Shown here piece by piece: positions 25,906 through 39,400 of a stretch of DNA of 64,000 nucleotides (positions within the stretch are counted from its first letter, which is position 1; the number at the start of each line of letters is the position of its first letter). The notes beneath the pieces were generated by a model. The model saw nothing but the letters and a program-made list of their open reading frames with translations. It did not search any database and was not told where the DNA came from. The DNA is from Colletes latitarsis (lineage: Eukaryota > Arthropoda > Insecta > Hymenoptera > Colletidae). The position numbers and the translations under genes were made by a program. The stretch lies in NCBI RefSeq assembly GCF_051014445.1, contig NW_027488368.1, forward strand, positions 3,224,001-3,288,000, given 5' to 3'.

Positions 25906-28200
25906 TTAGGTTTGGGTTAGGTCTAGGATTTGCCCTCATCAGGCTCATACTTTCGCATATTTCACATACTTCATGGCTAGATCCTGGGCTGTTTCTGGAT
26001 TGTATCACTTAGTAATGTGGTACCACGCTGAAACAGTCGATTAAACCTGGTTTCGATCAATATTTTAGAGGATAACACAAGTTAAGTCTGGGATAGGTCT
26101 GGGATTTGACCTCATCAGACTCATACTTTCGCGTTTATCACATACTTGTTGACAGATCCTGGGTTATTTTCTGGTTCGGATCACATAGTAATGTGGTACC
26201 ACACTGAAACAGTCGATTAAACCAGGTTTCGGTCAATATTTTTGAGGATAACGCATGTTAGGTCTAGGTTAGGCCTGGGATTTTCGCTCATCGGACTCAT
26301 ACTTTCGCATTCTTCACATACTTGTTGAACGGATCCAGGTTTTTTTCTGGATTGGATCACGTAGTAATGTGGCACCACACTGAAACATTCAATTAAACCT
26401 GGTCTTGATAAATATTTTAGAGGATAACGCATGTTAGGTTTGGGTTAGGTCTAGGATTTGCTCTCATCAGGCTCATTCTTCGCATATTTCTCATACTTGA
26501 TGGCTAGATCCTGGGCTGTTTCTGGTTTGGATCACGTAGTAATGTGGTACCACGCTGAAACAGTCGATCAAACCTGGTTTCGATCAATATTTTAGAGGAT
26601 AACGCAAGTTAAGTCTGGGAATGGTCTGGGATTTGACCTCATCAGACTCATACTTTCGCATTCTTCACAAACTTGTTGAACGGGTCCTGGGTTTTTTCTG
26701 GTTTGGATCACGTAGTAATGTGGGACCACACTGAAACAGTCAATTAAACCTGGTTTCGATCAATATTTTAGAGAATAATTCATGTTGGGTCTAGGTTAGG
26801 TCTGGGATTTGCTCTCATCAGGCTCATTCTTTCGCATATTTCTCATACTTGATGGCTAGATCCTGGGCTGTTTCTGGTTTGCATCACGTAGTAATGGAGT
26901 ACAACACTGAAACAGTCAATTAAACCTGGTATCCATCAATATCTTAGGGGACAACGCAAGTTAGGTCTGGGATATGTCTGGGATTTGCCCTCATCAGGCT
27001 CATACTTTCGCATATTTCTTCATGGCTAGATCCTGGGCTATTTCTGGATTGGATCACGTAGTAATGTGGCACCACACTGAAACATTCAATTAAACCTGGT
27101 CTTGATAAATATTTTAGAGGATAACGCATGTTAGGTTTGGGTTAGGTCTAGGATTTGCCCTCATCAGGCTCATACTTTCGCATATTTCACATACTTCATG
27201 GCTAGATCCTGGGCTGTTTCTGGATTGTATCACTTAGTAATGTGGTACCACGCTGAAACAGTCGATTAAACCTGGTTTCGATCAATATTTTAGAGGATAA
27301 CACAAGTTAAGTCTGGGATAGGTCTGGGATTTGACCTCATCAGACTCATACTTTCGCGTTTATCACATACTTGTTGACAGATCCTGGGTTATTTTCTGGT
27401 TCGGATCACATAGTAATGTGGTACCACACTGAAACAGTCGATTAAACCAGGTTTCGGTCAATATTTTTGAGGATAACGCATGTTAGGTCTAGGTTAGGCC
27501 TGGGATTTTCGCTCATCGGACTCATACTTTCGCATTCTCCACATACTTGTTGAACGGATCCAGGTTTTTTTCTGGATTGGATCACGTAGTAATGTGGCAC
27601 CACACTGAAACATTCAATTAAACCTGGTCTTGATAAATATTTTAGAGGATAACGCATGTTAGGTTTGGGTTAGGTCTAGGATTTGCTCTCATCAGGCTCA
27701 TTCTTCGCATATTTCTCATACTTGATGGCTAGATCCTGGGCTGTTTCTGGTTTGGATCACGTAGTAATGTGGTACCACGCTGAAACAGTCGATCAAACCT
27801 GGTTTCGATCAATATTTTAGAGGATAACGCAAGTTAAGTCTGGGAATGGTCTGGGATTTGACCTCATCAGACTCATACTTTCGCATTCTTCACAAACTTG
27901 TTGAACGGGTCCTGGGTTTTTTCTGGTTTGGATCACGTAGTAATGTGGGACCACACTGAAACAGTCAATTAAACCTGGTTTCGATCAATATTTTAGAGAA
28001 TAATTCATGTTGGGTCTAGGTTAGGTCTGGGATTTGCTCTCATCAGGCTCATTCTTTCGCATATTTCTCATACTTGATGGCTAGATCCTGGGCTGTTTTT
28101 GGTTTGCATCACGTAGTAATGGAGTACAACACTGAAACAGTCAATTAAACCTGGTATCCATCAATATCTTAGGGGACAACGCAAGTTAGGTCTGGGATAT
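25751..28200 (+). repeat. Seven-monomer (1225 bp) tandem duplication
   Basis: Copy 1 is about 25751-26975 and copy 2 about 26976-28200, with a shift of 1225. Shared unusual features include 'tatcacttagtaatg', 'gaggataacacaagtt', 'gcgtttatcacatac', 'cttgttgacagatcc', 'ttcgctcatcgg', 'cattcttcgcat' with one base missing, and 'gaacgggtcctggg'. The few differences seen are 'cattcttcac' against 'cattctccac' (near 27537) and 'ctgtttctgg' against 'ctgtttttgg' (near 28095). The length is 7 x 175 because several members are shortened. Confidence 0.9.
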
Positions 28201-28853
28201 GTCTGGGATTTGCCCTCATCAGGCTCATACTTTCGCGTTTTTCACACACTTGTTGAACAGATCCTGGGTTTTTTCTGGTTTGGATCACGTAGTAGTGTGG
28301 TACCACGCTGAAACAGTCCATTAAACCTGGTTTGGATCAATATTTTAGAGGATAACGCATGTTAGGTCTAGGTTAGGTCTGGGATTTTCACTCGACAGAC
28401 TCATACTATCGCATTCTTCACATACTTGTTGAACGGATCCTGGGTTTTTTCTGGTTTGGATCACGTAGTAATGTGGGACCACACTGAAACTGTCAATTAA
28501 ACCTGGTATCCATCAATATCTTAGGGGACAACGCAAGTTAGGTCTGGGATATGTCTGGGATTTGCCCTCATCAGGCTCATACTTTCGCGTTTTTCACACA
28601 CTTGTTGAACAGATCCTGGGTTTTTTCTGGTTTGGATCACGTAGTAATGTGGGACCACACTGAAACTGTCAATTAAACCTGGTATCCATCAATATCTTAG
28701 GGGACAACGCAAGTTAGGTCTGGGATATGTCTGGGATTTGCCCTCATCAGGCTCATACTTTCGCGTTTTTCACACACTTGTTGAACAGATCCTGGGTTTT
28801 TTCTGGTTTGGGTCACGTAGTAATGTGGTTCCACACTGAAACTGTCAAGTAAA
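28150..28853 (+). repeat. Local dimer and monomer expansion
   Basis: The rare start 'cctggtatccatcaat' with 'cttaggggacaacgc' occurs at 28150, 28502 and 28678, spacings of 352 and then 176. The dimer 28150-28501 also resembles 9.72-10.17 kb, sharing 'cactcgacagactc' and 'gaaactgtcaatt'. The monomer at 28502 joins the left half of the first dimer monomer to the right half of the second, as expected from an in-register deletion. Confidence 0.85.
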
Positions 28854-29686
28854 CCTGTTTTCGATCAATATTTTAGACAATAATTCATGTTAGGTCTAGG
28901 ATAGGTCTGGGATTTGCTCTCATCAGGCTCATTCTTACGCATATTTCTCATACATGTTGAACAGATCCTGGGTTTTTTCGGGTATGGATTACGTAGTAAT
29001 GAAGTACAACACTGAAACAGTCAATTAAACCTGGTTTCCATCAATATCTTAGAGGACAACGCAAGTTAGGTCTGGGATAGGTCTGAGATTTGCCCTCATC
29101 AGGCTCATACTTTCGCATATTTCTTCATGGCTAGATCCTGGGCTGTTTCTGGATTGGATCACGTAGTAAAGTGGTACCACACAGAAACATTCAATGAAAC
29201 CTGGTCTGGATAAATATTTTAGAGGATAACGCATCTTAGGTCTGGGTTAGGTCTAAGATTTGCCCTCATCAGGCTCACAGATTAGCGTTTTTCACATACT
29301 TCTTGAACAGATCCTGGCTTTCGCTGGTTTGGATCACGACGTAGTGTGGTACCACACTGAAACAGTCCATTAAACCTGGTTTCGCTAAATATTTTAGAGG
29401 ATAACGCATGTTAGGTCTAGGTTAGGTCTGGGATTTGCTCTCATCAGGCTCATTCTTTCGCATATTTCTCATACTTGATGGCTAGATCCTGGGCTTTTTC
29501 TGGATTGCATCACGTAGTAATGTAGTACCACACTGAAACAGTCAATGAAACCTGGTTTCCATCAATATTTTAGAGGACAACGCAAGTTAGGTCTAGGTGA
29601 GGCCTGAGATTTTCACTGATCAAACTCATACTTTCGCATTCTTCACATACTTGTTGAACGGATCTTGGGTTTTTTCTGGTTTTGAT

Positions 29687-29711
29687 TTAATACTTCACGT
29701 ATTAATGAAGT
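29687..29711 (+). other. 9 bp insertion creating an inverted repeat in one monomer
   Basis: Where the array normally reads 'tgatcacgtagtaatg', this monomer reads 'tgat', then an extra 'ttaatactt', then 'cacgtattaatg'. The result holds TTAATAC (29687-29693) opposite GTATTAA (29699-29705), a 7 bp stem around a 5-base loop. It also holds ACTTCA (29692-29697) opposite TGAAGT (29706-29711). I saw no second copy of this insertion in the window, so it looks private to this monomer. Confidence 0.8.
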
Positions 29712-29845
29712 ACAACACTGAAACAGTCAATTAAACCTGGTTTCGATCAATATTTTAGAGAATAATTCATGTTAGGTCTAGGTTAGGTCTGGGATTTGCA
29801 CTCATCACCCTCATTCTTTCGCATATTTCTCAAACTTGATGGCTA

Positions 29846-32839
29846 GATCCTGGTTTTTTTCTGGTTTGGATCACGTAGTAATGTGGGACCACACTGAAAC
29901 AGTCAATTAAACCTGGCTTCGATCAATATTTTAGAGAATAATTCATGTTAGGTCTAGGTTAGGTCTGGGATTTGCTCTCATCAGGCTCATTCTTTCGCAT
30001 ATTTCTCATACTTGATGGCTAGATCCTGGGCTTTTTCTAGATTGCATCACGTAGTAATGAAGTACAACACTGAAACAGTCAATGAAACCTGGTTTCCATC
30101 AATATCTTAGAGGACAACGCAAGTTAGGTCTGGGATATGTCTGGGATTTGCCCTCATCAGGCTCATACTTTCGCGTTTTTCACATACTTGTTGAACAGAT
30201 CCTGGGTTTTTTCGGGTTTGGATCACGTAGTAGTGTGGTACCACGCTGAAACAGTCCATTAAACCTGATCTTGATAAATATTTTAGAGGACAACGCAAGT
30301 TAAGTCTGGGATAGGTCTGGGATTTGACCTCATCAGACTCATACTTTCGCATTCTTCACATACTTGTTGAACGGATCCTGGGTTTTTTTCTGGTTTTGAT
30401 CACGTAGTAATGTGGTACCACACTGAAACATTCAATTAAACCTAGTCTTGATAAATATTTTAGAGGATAACGCATCTTAGGTCTGGGTTAGGTCTAGGAT
30501 TTGCCCTTATCAGGCTCATGCTTTCGCATATTTCTCATACTTCATGGCTAGATCCTGGGCTATTTCTGGATTGGATCACGTAGTAATGTGGTACCACACT
30601 GAAACAGTCAAATAAACCTGGTTTTGATCAATATTTTAGAGAATAATTCATGTTAGGTCTAGGTTAGGTCAGGGATTTGCTCCCATCGGACTCATTCTTT
30701 CGCATATTTCTCATTCTTGATGGCTAGATCCTGGGCTTTGTCTGGATTGCATCACGTAGTAATGAAGTACATCACTGAAACAGTCAATTAAACCTGGTTT
30801 CGATCAATATTTTAGAGAATAATTCATGTTATGTCTAGGTTAGGTCTGGGATTTGCTCTCAGCAGGTTCATTCTTTCGCATATTTCTCATACTTGATGGC
30901 TAGATCCTGGGCTTTTTCTGGATTGCATCACGTAGTAATGAAGTACAACACTGAAACAGTCAATTAAACCCGGTTTCCATCAATATTCTTGAGGACAACG
31001 CATGTTAGGTCTAGGCTAGGCCTGGGATTTGCCCTTATCAGGGTCATACTGTCGCAGTTTTAACATACTTGTTGAACGGATCCTGGGTTTTTTCTGGTTT
31101 GGTTCACGTAGTAATGTGGTTTCACACTGAAACATTCAATTAAACCAGGTCTTGATAAATATTTTAGAGGATAACGCATGTTAGGTTTGGGTTAGGTCTA
31201 GGATTTGCCCTCATCAGGCTCATACTTTCGCATATTTCTCATACTTCATGGCTAGATCCTGGGCTGTTTCTGGATTGTATCACGTAGTAATGTGGCACCA
31301 CGCTGAAACAGTCGATTAAACCTGGTTTCGATCAATATTTTAGAGGATAACGCAAGTTAAGTCTGGGATAGGTCTGGGATTTGACCTCATCAGACTCATA
31401 CTTTCGCGTTTTTCACATACTTGTTGAACAGATCCTGGGTTTTTTCTGGTTTGGATCACGTAGTAATGTGGTACCACACTGAAACAGTCAAGTAAACCTG
31501 GTTTCGATCAATATTTTAGAGAATAATTCATGTTAGGTCTAGGTTAGGTCTGGGATTTGCTCTCATCAGGCTCATTCTTTCGCATATTTCTCATACACGT
31601 TGAACAGATCCTGGGTTTTTTCTGGTTTGGATCACGTAGTAATGTGGGACCACACTGAAACAATCAATTAAACCTGATCTTGATAAATATTTTAGAGGAT
31701 AACGCATGTTAGGTCCGGGTTAGGTCTAGGATTTGCCCTCATCAGGCTCATACTTTCGCATATTTCTGATACTTCATGGCTAGATCCTGGGCTGTTTCTG
31801 GATTGTATCACGTAGTAATGTGGTACCACGCTGAAACAGTCAATTAAACCTGGTTTCGATCAATATTTTAGAGGATAACGCAAGTTAGGTCTGGGATAGG
31901 TCTAGGATTTGCCCTCATCAGGCTCTTACTTTCGCATATTTCTCATACTTCATGGCTAGATCCTGGGCTATTTCTGGATTGGATCACGTAGTAAAGTGGT
32001 ACCACACTGAAACATTCAATGAATCCTGGTCTGGATAAATATTTTAGAGGATAACGCATCTTATGTCTGGGTTAGGTCTAAGATTTGCCCTCATCAGGCT
32101 CACAGTTTAGCGTTTTTCACATACTTGTTGAACAGATCCTGGGCTTTTTCTGGTTTGGATCACGAAGTAGTGTGGTACCTCACTGAAACAGTCCATTAAA
32201 CCTGGTTTCGATCAATATTTTAGAGGATAACGCATGTTAGGTCTAGGTTAGGTCTGGGATTTGCTCTCATCAGGCTCATTCTTTCGCATATTTCTCATAC
32301 TTGATGGCTAGATCCTGGGCTTTTTCTGGATTGCATCACGTAGTAATGTAGTACCACACTGAAACAGTCCATGAAACCTGGTTTCCATCAATATTTTAGA
32401 GGACAACGCAAGTTAGGTCTAGGTAAGGCCTGAGATTTTCACTGATCAGACTCATACTGTCGCATTCTTCACATACTTGTTGAACGGATCCTGGGTTTTT
32501 TCTGGTTTGGTTCTCGTAGTAATGTGGCACCACACTGAAACATTCAATTAAACCTGGTCTTGATAAATATTTTAGAGGATAACGCATGTTAGGTTTGGGT
32601 TAGGTCTGGGATTTGCCCTCATCAGGCTCATACTTTCGCGTTTTTCACATACTTGTTGAACAGATCCTGGGTTATTTTCTGGTTTGGATCACATAGTAAT
32701 GTGGTACCACACTGAAAGAGTTGATTAAACCAGGTTTCGATCAATATTTTTGAGGATAACGCATGTTTGGTCTAGGTTAGGCCTGGGATTTTCACTCATC
32801 GGACTCATACTTTCGCATTCTTCACATACTTGTTGAACG
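29846..32839 (+). repeat. Higher-order unit of 2994 bp, copy A (17 monomers)
   Basis: This unit aligns with 32840-35535 at a shift of 2994. Its left edge is the 'gatcctggtttttttctgg' box at 29846, inside a monomer whose left side is type A ('caaacttgatggcta') and whose right side is type B. Markers in order are 'ctggcttcgatc', 'cctgatcttgat' (30271), 'cctagtcttgat', 'gtcaaataaacc', 'ctcagcaggttc', 'attcttgaggac', 'gtggtttcacac', 'gtcaagtaaacc' (31491), 'gttaggtccggg', 'ggctcttac', 'gcatcttatgtc' and 'gcatgtttgg'. Confidence 0.9.
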
Positions 32840-35535
32840 GATCCTGGTTTTTTTCTGGTTTGGATCACGTAGTAATGTGGGACCACACTGAAACAGTCAA
32901 TTAAACCTGGCTTCGATCAATATTTTAGAGAATAATTCATGTTAGGTCTAGGTTAGGTCTGGGATTTGCTCTCATCAGGCTCATTCTTTCGCATATTTCT
33001 CATACTTGATGGCTAGATCCTGGGCTTTTTCTAGATTGCATCACGTAGTAATGAAGTACAACACTGAAACAGTCAATGAAACCTGGTTTCCATCAATATC
33101 TTAGAGGACAACGCAAGTTAGGTCTGGGATATGTCTGGGATTTGCCCTCATCAGGCTCATACTTTCGCGTTTTTCACATACTTGTTGAACAGATCCTGGG
33201 TTTTTTCTGGTTTGGATCACGTAGTAGTGTGGTACCACGCTGAAACAGTCCATTAAACCTGATCTTGATAAATATTTTAGAGGACAACGCAAGTTAAGTC
33301 TGGGATAGGTCTGGGATTTGACCTCATCAGACTCATACTTTCGCATTCTTCACATACTTGTTGAACGGATCCTGGGTTTTTTTCTGGTTTTGATCACGTA
33401 GTAATGTGGTACCACACTGAAACATTCAATTAAACCTAGTCTTGATAAATATTTTAGAGGATAACGCATCTTAGGTCTGGGTTAGGTCTAGGATTTGCCC
33501 TTATCAGGCTCATGCTTTCGCATATTTCTCATACTTCATGGCTAGATCCTGGGCTATTTCTGGATTGGATCACGTAGTAATGTGGTACCACACTGAAACA
33601 GTCAAATAAACCTGGTTTTGATCAATATTTTAGAGAATAATTCATGTTAGGTCTAGGTTAGGTCAGGGATTTGCTCCCATCGGACTCATTCTTTCGCATA
33701 TTTCTCATTCTTGATGGCTAGATCCTGGGCTTTTTCTGGATTGCATCACGTAGTAATGAAGTACAACACTCAAAAACAGTCAATTAAACCTGGTTTCGAT
33801 CAATATTTTAGAGAATAATTCATGTTATGTCTAGGTTAGGTCTGGGATTTGCTCTCAGCAGGTTCATTCTTTCGCATATTTCTCATACTTGATGGCTAGA
33901 TCCTGGGCTTTTTCTGGATTGCATCACGTAGTAATGAAGTACAACACTGAAACAGTCAATTAAACCTGGTTTCCATCAATATTCTTGAGGACAACGCATG
34001 TTAGGTCTAGGCTAGGCCTGGGATTTGCCCTTATCAGGGTCATACTGTCGCAGTTTTAACATACTTGTTGAACGGATCCTGGGTTTTTTCTGGTTTGGTT
34101 CACGTAGTAATGTGGTTTCACACTGAAACATTCAATTAAACCAGGTCTTGATAAATATTTTAGAGGATAACGCATGTTAGGTTTGGGTTAGGTCTAGGAT
34201 TTGCCCTCATCAGGCTCATACTTTCGCATATTTCTCATACTTCATGGCTAGATCCTGGGCTGTTTCTGGATTGTATCACGTAGTAATGTGGCACCACGCT
34301 GAAACAGTCGATTAAACCTGGTTTCGATCAATATTTTAGAGGATAACGCAAGTTAAGTCTGGGATAGGTCTGGGATTTGACCTCATCAGACTCATACTTT
34401 CGCGTTTTTCACATACTTGTTGAACAGATCCTGGGTTTTTTCTGGTTTGGATCACGTAGTAATGTGGTACCACACTGAAACAGTCAAGTAAACCTGGTTT
34501 CGATCAATATTTTAGAGAATAATTCATGTTAGGTCTAGGTTAGGTCTGGGATTTGCTCTCATCAGGCTCATTCTTTCGCATATTTCTCATACACGTTGAA
34601 CAGATCCTGGGTTTTTTCTGGTTTGGATCACGTAGTAATGTGGGACCACACTGAAACAATCAATTAAACCTGATCTTGATAAATATTTTAGAGGATAACG
34701 CATGTTAGGTCCGGGTTAGGTCTAGGATTTGCCCTCATCAGGCTCATACTTTCGCATATTTCTGATACTTCATGGCTAGATCCTGGGCTGTTTCTGGATT
34801 GTATCACGTAGTAATGTGGTACCACGCTGAAACAGTCAATTAAACCTGGTTTCGATCAATATTTTAGAGGATAACGCAAGTTAGGTCTGGGATAGGTCTA
34901 GGATTTGCCCTCATCAGGCTCTTACTTTCGCATATTTCTCATACTTCATGGCTAGATCCTGGGCTATTTCTGGATTGGATCACGTAGTAAAGTGGTACCA
35001 CACTGAAACATTCAATGAATCCTGGTCTGGATAAATATTTTAGAGGATAACGCATCTTATGTCTGGGTTAGGTCTAAGATTTGCCCTCATCAGGCTCACA
35101 GTTTAGCGTTTTTCACATACTTGTTGAACAGATCCTGGGCTTTTTCTGGTTTGGATCACGAAGTAGTGTGGTACCTCACTGAAACAGTCCATTAAACCTG
35201 GTTTCGATCAATATTTTAGAGGATAACGCATGTTAGGTCTAGGTTAGGTCTGGGATTTGCTCTCATCAGGCTCATTCTTTCGCATATTTCTCATACTTGA
35301 TGGCTAGATCCTGGGCTTTTTCTGGATTGCATCACGTAGTAATGTAGTACCACACTGAAACAGTCAATGAAACCTGGTTTCCATCAATATTTTAGAGGAC
35401 AACGCAAGTTAGGTCTAGGTAAGGCCTGAGATTTTCACTGATCAGACTCATACTGTCGCATTCTTCACATACTTGTTGAACGGATCCTGGGTTTTTTCTG
35501 GTTTGGTTCTCGTAGTAATGTGGCACCACACTGAA
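32840..35535 (+). repeat. Higher-order unit of 2994 bp, copy B (truncated)
   Basis: This is the tandem repeat of the preceding unit, at shift 2994. The shift becomes 2996 after a private 2-base insertion near 33771 ('cactcaaaaacag' for 'cactgaaacag'). It ends near 35535, where 'ccacactgaaacag' jumps directly to 'tcaattaaacctggcttcg', the start-proximal monomer of the unit. Two monomers present at the end of copy A are therefore missing, and a third partial copy (about 35536-35900) begins. Confidence 0.88.
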
Positions 35536-36421
35536 ACAGTCAATTAAACCTGGCTTCGATCAATATTTTAGAGAATAATTCATGTTAGGTCTAGGTTAGG
35601 TCTGGGATTTGCTCTCATCAGGCTCATTCTTTCGCATATTTCTCATACTTGATGGCTAGATCCTGGGCTTTTTCTAGATTGCATCACGTAGTAATGAAGT
35701 ACAACACTGAAACAGTCAATGAAACCTGGTTTCCATCAATATCTTAGAGGACAACGCAAGTTAGGTCTGGGATATGTCTGGGATTTGCCCTCATCAGGCT
35801 CATACTTTCGCGTTTTTCACATACTTGTTGAACAGATCCTGGGTTTTTTCTGGTTTGGATCACGTAGTAGTGTGGTACCACGCTGAAACAGTCCATTAAA
35901 CCTGGTTTGGATCAATATTTTATAGGATAACGCATGTTAGGTCTAGGTTAGGCCTGGGATTTTCACTCATCAGACTCATACTTTCGCATTCTTCACATAC
36001 TTGTTGAACGGATCCTGGGTTATTTCTGGTTTAGATCACGTAGTAATGTGGGACCACACTGAAACAGTCAATTAAACCTGGTTTCGATCAATATTTTAGA
36101 GAATAATTCATGTTAGGTCTATGTTAGGTCTGGGATTTGCTCTCATCAGGCTCATTCTTTCGCATATGTCCCATACATGTTGAACAGATCCTGGGTTTTT
36201 TCTGGTTTGGATCACGTAGTAATGTGGGGCCACACTGAAACAATCAATTAAAGCTGGTCTTGATAAATATTTTAGAGGATAACGCATGTTAGGTCTGGGT
36301 TAGGTCTAGGATTTGCCCTCATCAGGCTCATACTTTCGCATATTTCTCATATTTCAAGGCTAGATCCTCGGCTGTTTCTGGATTGTATCACGTAGTAATG
36401 TGGTACCACGCTGAAACAGTC
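35536..36421 (+). repeat. Partial third higher-order copy and linker monomers
   Basis: From 35536 the monomers repeat the unit start ('ctggcttcgatc', 'tttctagattgc', 'gggatatgtctggg'). They then switch to 'cctggtttggatcaat' at 35901 instead of 'cctgatcttgat'. The stretch from 35901 onward, including 'gggttatttctggtttag', 'tcccatacatg' and 'gatcctcggctg', recurs from 52601 at shift 16700. Confidence 0.75.
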
Positions 36422-39400
36422 AATTAAACCTGGTTTCGATCAATATTTTAGAGGATAACGCAAGTTAGGTCTGGGATAGGTCTAGGATTTGCCCTCATCA
36501 GGCTCTTACATTCGCATATTTCTCATACTTCATGGCTAGATCCTGTGCTATTTCTGGATTGGATCACGTAGTAAAGTGGTACCACACTGAAACATTCAAT
36601 GAAACCTGGTCTGGATAAATATTTTAGAGGTTAACGCATCTTAGGTCTGGGTTAGGTCTAAGATTTGCCCTCATCAGGCTCACAGTTTAGCGTTTTTCAC
36701 ATACTTGTTGAACGGATCCTGGGTTTTTTTCTGGTTTTGATCACGTAGTAATGTGGTACCACACTGAAACATTCAATTAAACCTAGTCTTGATAAATATT
36801 TTAGACGATAACGCATCTTAGGTCTGGGTTAGGTCTAGGATTTGCCCTTATTAGGCTCATGCTTTCGCAAATTTCTCATACTTCATGGCTAGATCCTGGG
36901 CTATTTCTGGATTGGATCACGTAGTAATGTGGTACCACACTGAAACAGTCAAATAAACCTGGTTTTGATCAATATTTTAGAGAATAATTCATGTTAGGTC
37001 TAGGTTAGGTCAGGGATTTGCTCCCATCGGACTCATTCTTTCGCATATTTCTCATTCTTGATGGCTAGATCCTGGGCTTTTTCTGGATTGCATCACGTAG
37101 TAATGAAGTACAACACTGAAACAGTCCATTAAACCTGGTTTCCATCAATATCTTAGAGGACAACGCAAGTTAGGTCTGGGATAGGTCTGGGATTTGCCCT
37201 CATCAGGCTCATACTTTCGCATATTTCTTCATGGCTAGATCCTGGGCTATTTCTGGATTGGATCACGTAGTAATGTGGCACCACACTGAAACATTCAATT
37301 AAACCTGGTCTTGATAAATATTTTAGAGGATAACGCATGTTAGGTTTGGGTTAGGTCTAGGATTTGCCCTCATCAGGCTCATACTTTCGCATATTTCACA
37401 TACTTCATGGCTAGATCCTGGGCTGTTTCTGGATTGTATCAGTTAGTAATGTGGTACCACGCTGAAACAGTCGATTAAACCTGGTTTCGATCAATATTTT
37501 AGAGGATAACACAAGTTAAGTCTGGGATAGGTCTGGGATTTGACCTCATCAGACTCATTCTTTCGCGTTTATCACATACTTGTTGACAGATCCTGGGTTA
37601 TTTTCTGGTTCGGATCACATAGTAATGTGGTACCACATTGAAACAGTCGATTAAACCAGGTTTCGGTCAATATTTTTGAGGATAACGCATGTTAGGTCTA
37701 GGTTAGGCCTGGGATTTTCGCTCATCGGACTCATACTTTCGCATTCTTCACATACTTGTTGAACGGATCCAGGTTTTTTTCTGGTTTGGATCACGTAGTA
37801 ATGTGGGACCACACTGAAACAGTGAATTAAACCTGGTTTCGATCAATATTTTAGAGAATAATTCATGTTAGGTCTAGGTTAGGTCTGGGATTTGCTCTCA
37901 TCAGGCTCATTCTTTCGCATATTTCTCATACTTGATGGCTAGATCCTGGGCTGTTTCTGGTTTGGATCACGTAGTAATGTGGTACCACGCTGAAACAGTC
38001 GATCAAACCTGGTTTCGATCAATATTTTAGAGGATAACGCAAGTTAAGTCTGGGAATGGTCTGGGATTTGACCTCATCAGACTCATACTTTCGCATTCTT
38101 CACAAACTTGTTGAACGGGTCCTGGGTTTTTTCTGGTTTGGATCACGTAGTAATGTGGGACCACACTGAAACAGTCAATTAAACCTGGTTTCGATCAATA
38201 TTTTAGAGAGTAATTCATGTTAGGTCTAGGTTAGGCCTGGGATTTGCTCTCATCAGGCTCATTCTTTCGCATATTTCTCATACTTGATGGCTAGCTCCTG
38301 GGCTTTTTCTGGATTGCATCACGTAGTAATGGAGTACAACACTGAAGCAGTCAATTAAACCTGGTATCCATCAATATCTTAGGGGACAACGCAAGTTAGG
38401 TCTGGGATAGGTCTGGGATTTGACCTCATCAGACTCATACTTTCGCACACTTCACATACTCCTTGAACAGATCCTGGGTTATTTTCTGGTTTGGATCACA
38501 TAGTAATGTGGTACCACACTGAAACAGTCGATTAAACCAGGTTTCGATCAATATTTTAGAGGATAACGCATGTTAGGTCTAGGTTAGGCCTGGGATTTTC
38601 ACCCATCAGACTCATACTTTCGCATTCTTCACATACTTGTTGAACGGATCCTGGGTTTTTTCTGGTTTGGATCACGTAGTAATGTGGGGCCACACTGAAA
38701 CTGTCAAGTAAACCTGTTTTCGATCAATATTTTAGACAATAATTCATGTTAGGTCTAGGATAGGTCTGGGATTTGCTCTCATCAGGCTCATTCTTTCGCA
38801 TATTTCTCATACATGTTGAACAGATCCTGGGTTTTTTCGGGTATGGATCACGTAGTAATGAAGTACAACACTGAAACAGTCAATTAAACCTGGTTTCCAT
38901 CAATATCATAGAGGACAACGCAAGTTAGGTCTGGGATAGGTCTGAGATTTGCCCTCATCAGGCTCATACTTTCGCATATTTCTTCATGGCTAGATCCTGG
39001 GCTATTTCTGGATTGGATCACGTAGTAAAGTGGTACCACACTGAAACATTCAATGAAACCTGGTCTGGATAAATATTTTAGAGGATAACGCATCTTAGGT
39101 CTGGGTTATGTCTAAGATTTGCCCTCATCAGGCTCACAGTTTAGCGTTTTTCACATACTTGTTGAACAGATCCTGGGTTTTTTCTGGTTTGGATCACGAA
39201 ATAGTGTGGTACCACACTGAAACAGTCAATGAAACCTGATTTCCATCAATATTTTAGAGGACAACGCAAGTTAGGTCTAGGTAAGGTCTGAGATTTTCAC
39301 TGATCAGACTCATACTTTCGCATTCTTCACATACTTGTTGAACGGATCCTGGGTTTTTTCTGGTTTTGATCACGTAGTAATGAGGTACCACAATGAAACA

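Noticed and set aside
30107..30352. Longest minus-strand open frames (81 codons), also at 33101
   Set aside because: They are extended monomer frames caused by substitutions removing a stop, and were copied by the 2994 bp duplication. They are not genes.
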